The notes beneath the pieces were generated by a model that did no database searches, had not been told where the DNA came from, and saw only the letters and a list, made by a program, of their open reading frames with translations. Shown in pieces: positions 22,075 through 22,105 of a DNA stretch of 22,105 nt; within the stretch, counting starts at the first letter, position 1, and the number at the start of each line of letters is the position of its first letter. Made by a program: the position numbers and the translations under genes. The DNA is from Methanolinea sp. UBA275 (GTDB taxonomy: Archaea; Halobacteriota; Methanomicrobia; Methanomicrobiales; Methanospirillaceae): positions 1-22,105 of the forward strand of contig DAWU01000056.1 in the NCBI GenBank assembly GCA_002506105.1. Direction: 5' to 3'.

Positions 22075-22105
22075 GTAATGTATAGTTTGGAACTAAATAT
22101 TTATT

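Overview
The window looks like chromosomal DNA of a methanogenic archaeon, most likely order Methanomicrobiales. The grounds are a GC-rich coding background, archaeal TATA-type promoters with several probable leaderless starts, T-run terminators, PKD-repeat secreted proteins, an archaeal-type sensor kinase, and EFR1-type ferredoxin and PNPOx-like proteins typical of methanogens. No marker such as mcr, rRNA or an intact tRNA is present, so the family and species are inference. Layout, left: the window opens inside a lipoprotein gene (2-610), followed by the 3' half of a tRNA gene (703-741) that looks like an integration scar. Next come a frameshifted small gene (minus), a membrane-anchored metallophosphoesterase (1065-2765), and a nucleotidyltransferase/HEPN toxin-antitoxin pair behind a perfectly phased triple 22-bp repeat. 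The HEPN gene of that pair carries an in-frame TAG. Centre-left: two minus-strand genes encode a secreted C45-type Ntn-hydrolase and a PLP-dependent aromatic-amino-acid-decarboxylase-like enzyme. A palindrome-dense intergenic region separates them from a plus-strand redox cluster: PNPOx-like flavoprotein, flavodoxin/2x[4Fe-4S] EFR1 protein, NudC Nudix hydrolase and a TetR-type regulator. Centre: a small lipoprotein (minus), a second and intact nucleotidyltransferase/HEPN pair, a CHASE/Cache-type sensor-HAMP-PAS-histidine kinase, and a secreted C39-like cysteine peptidase with four PKD repeats of exactly 237 bp. Right: a minus-strand two-gene operon pairs an LsrF-family aldolase/thiolase with a zinc-dependent dehydrogenase, under a promoter bracketed by an inverted repeat. 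Beyond it lie a HicB-HicA operon with a third small cysteine-rich gene, a secreted cysteine-rich peptide whose promoter carries a perfect 20-bp palindrome, a five-helix membrane protein and a possible 43-residue ORF at the right edge. Functionally the window is accessory: three toxin-antitoxin loci (one damaged), an integration scar, several decayed genes, and surface or secreted proteins, mixed with two small metabolic modules (LsrF plus dehydrogenase; decarboxylase plus Ntn-hydrolase) and one redox/NAD(H) cluster with its own candidate regulator. None of the 22 well-supported gene ends uses TAG, which makes the internal TAG in the HEPN gene more notable.
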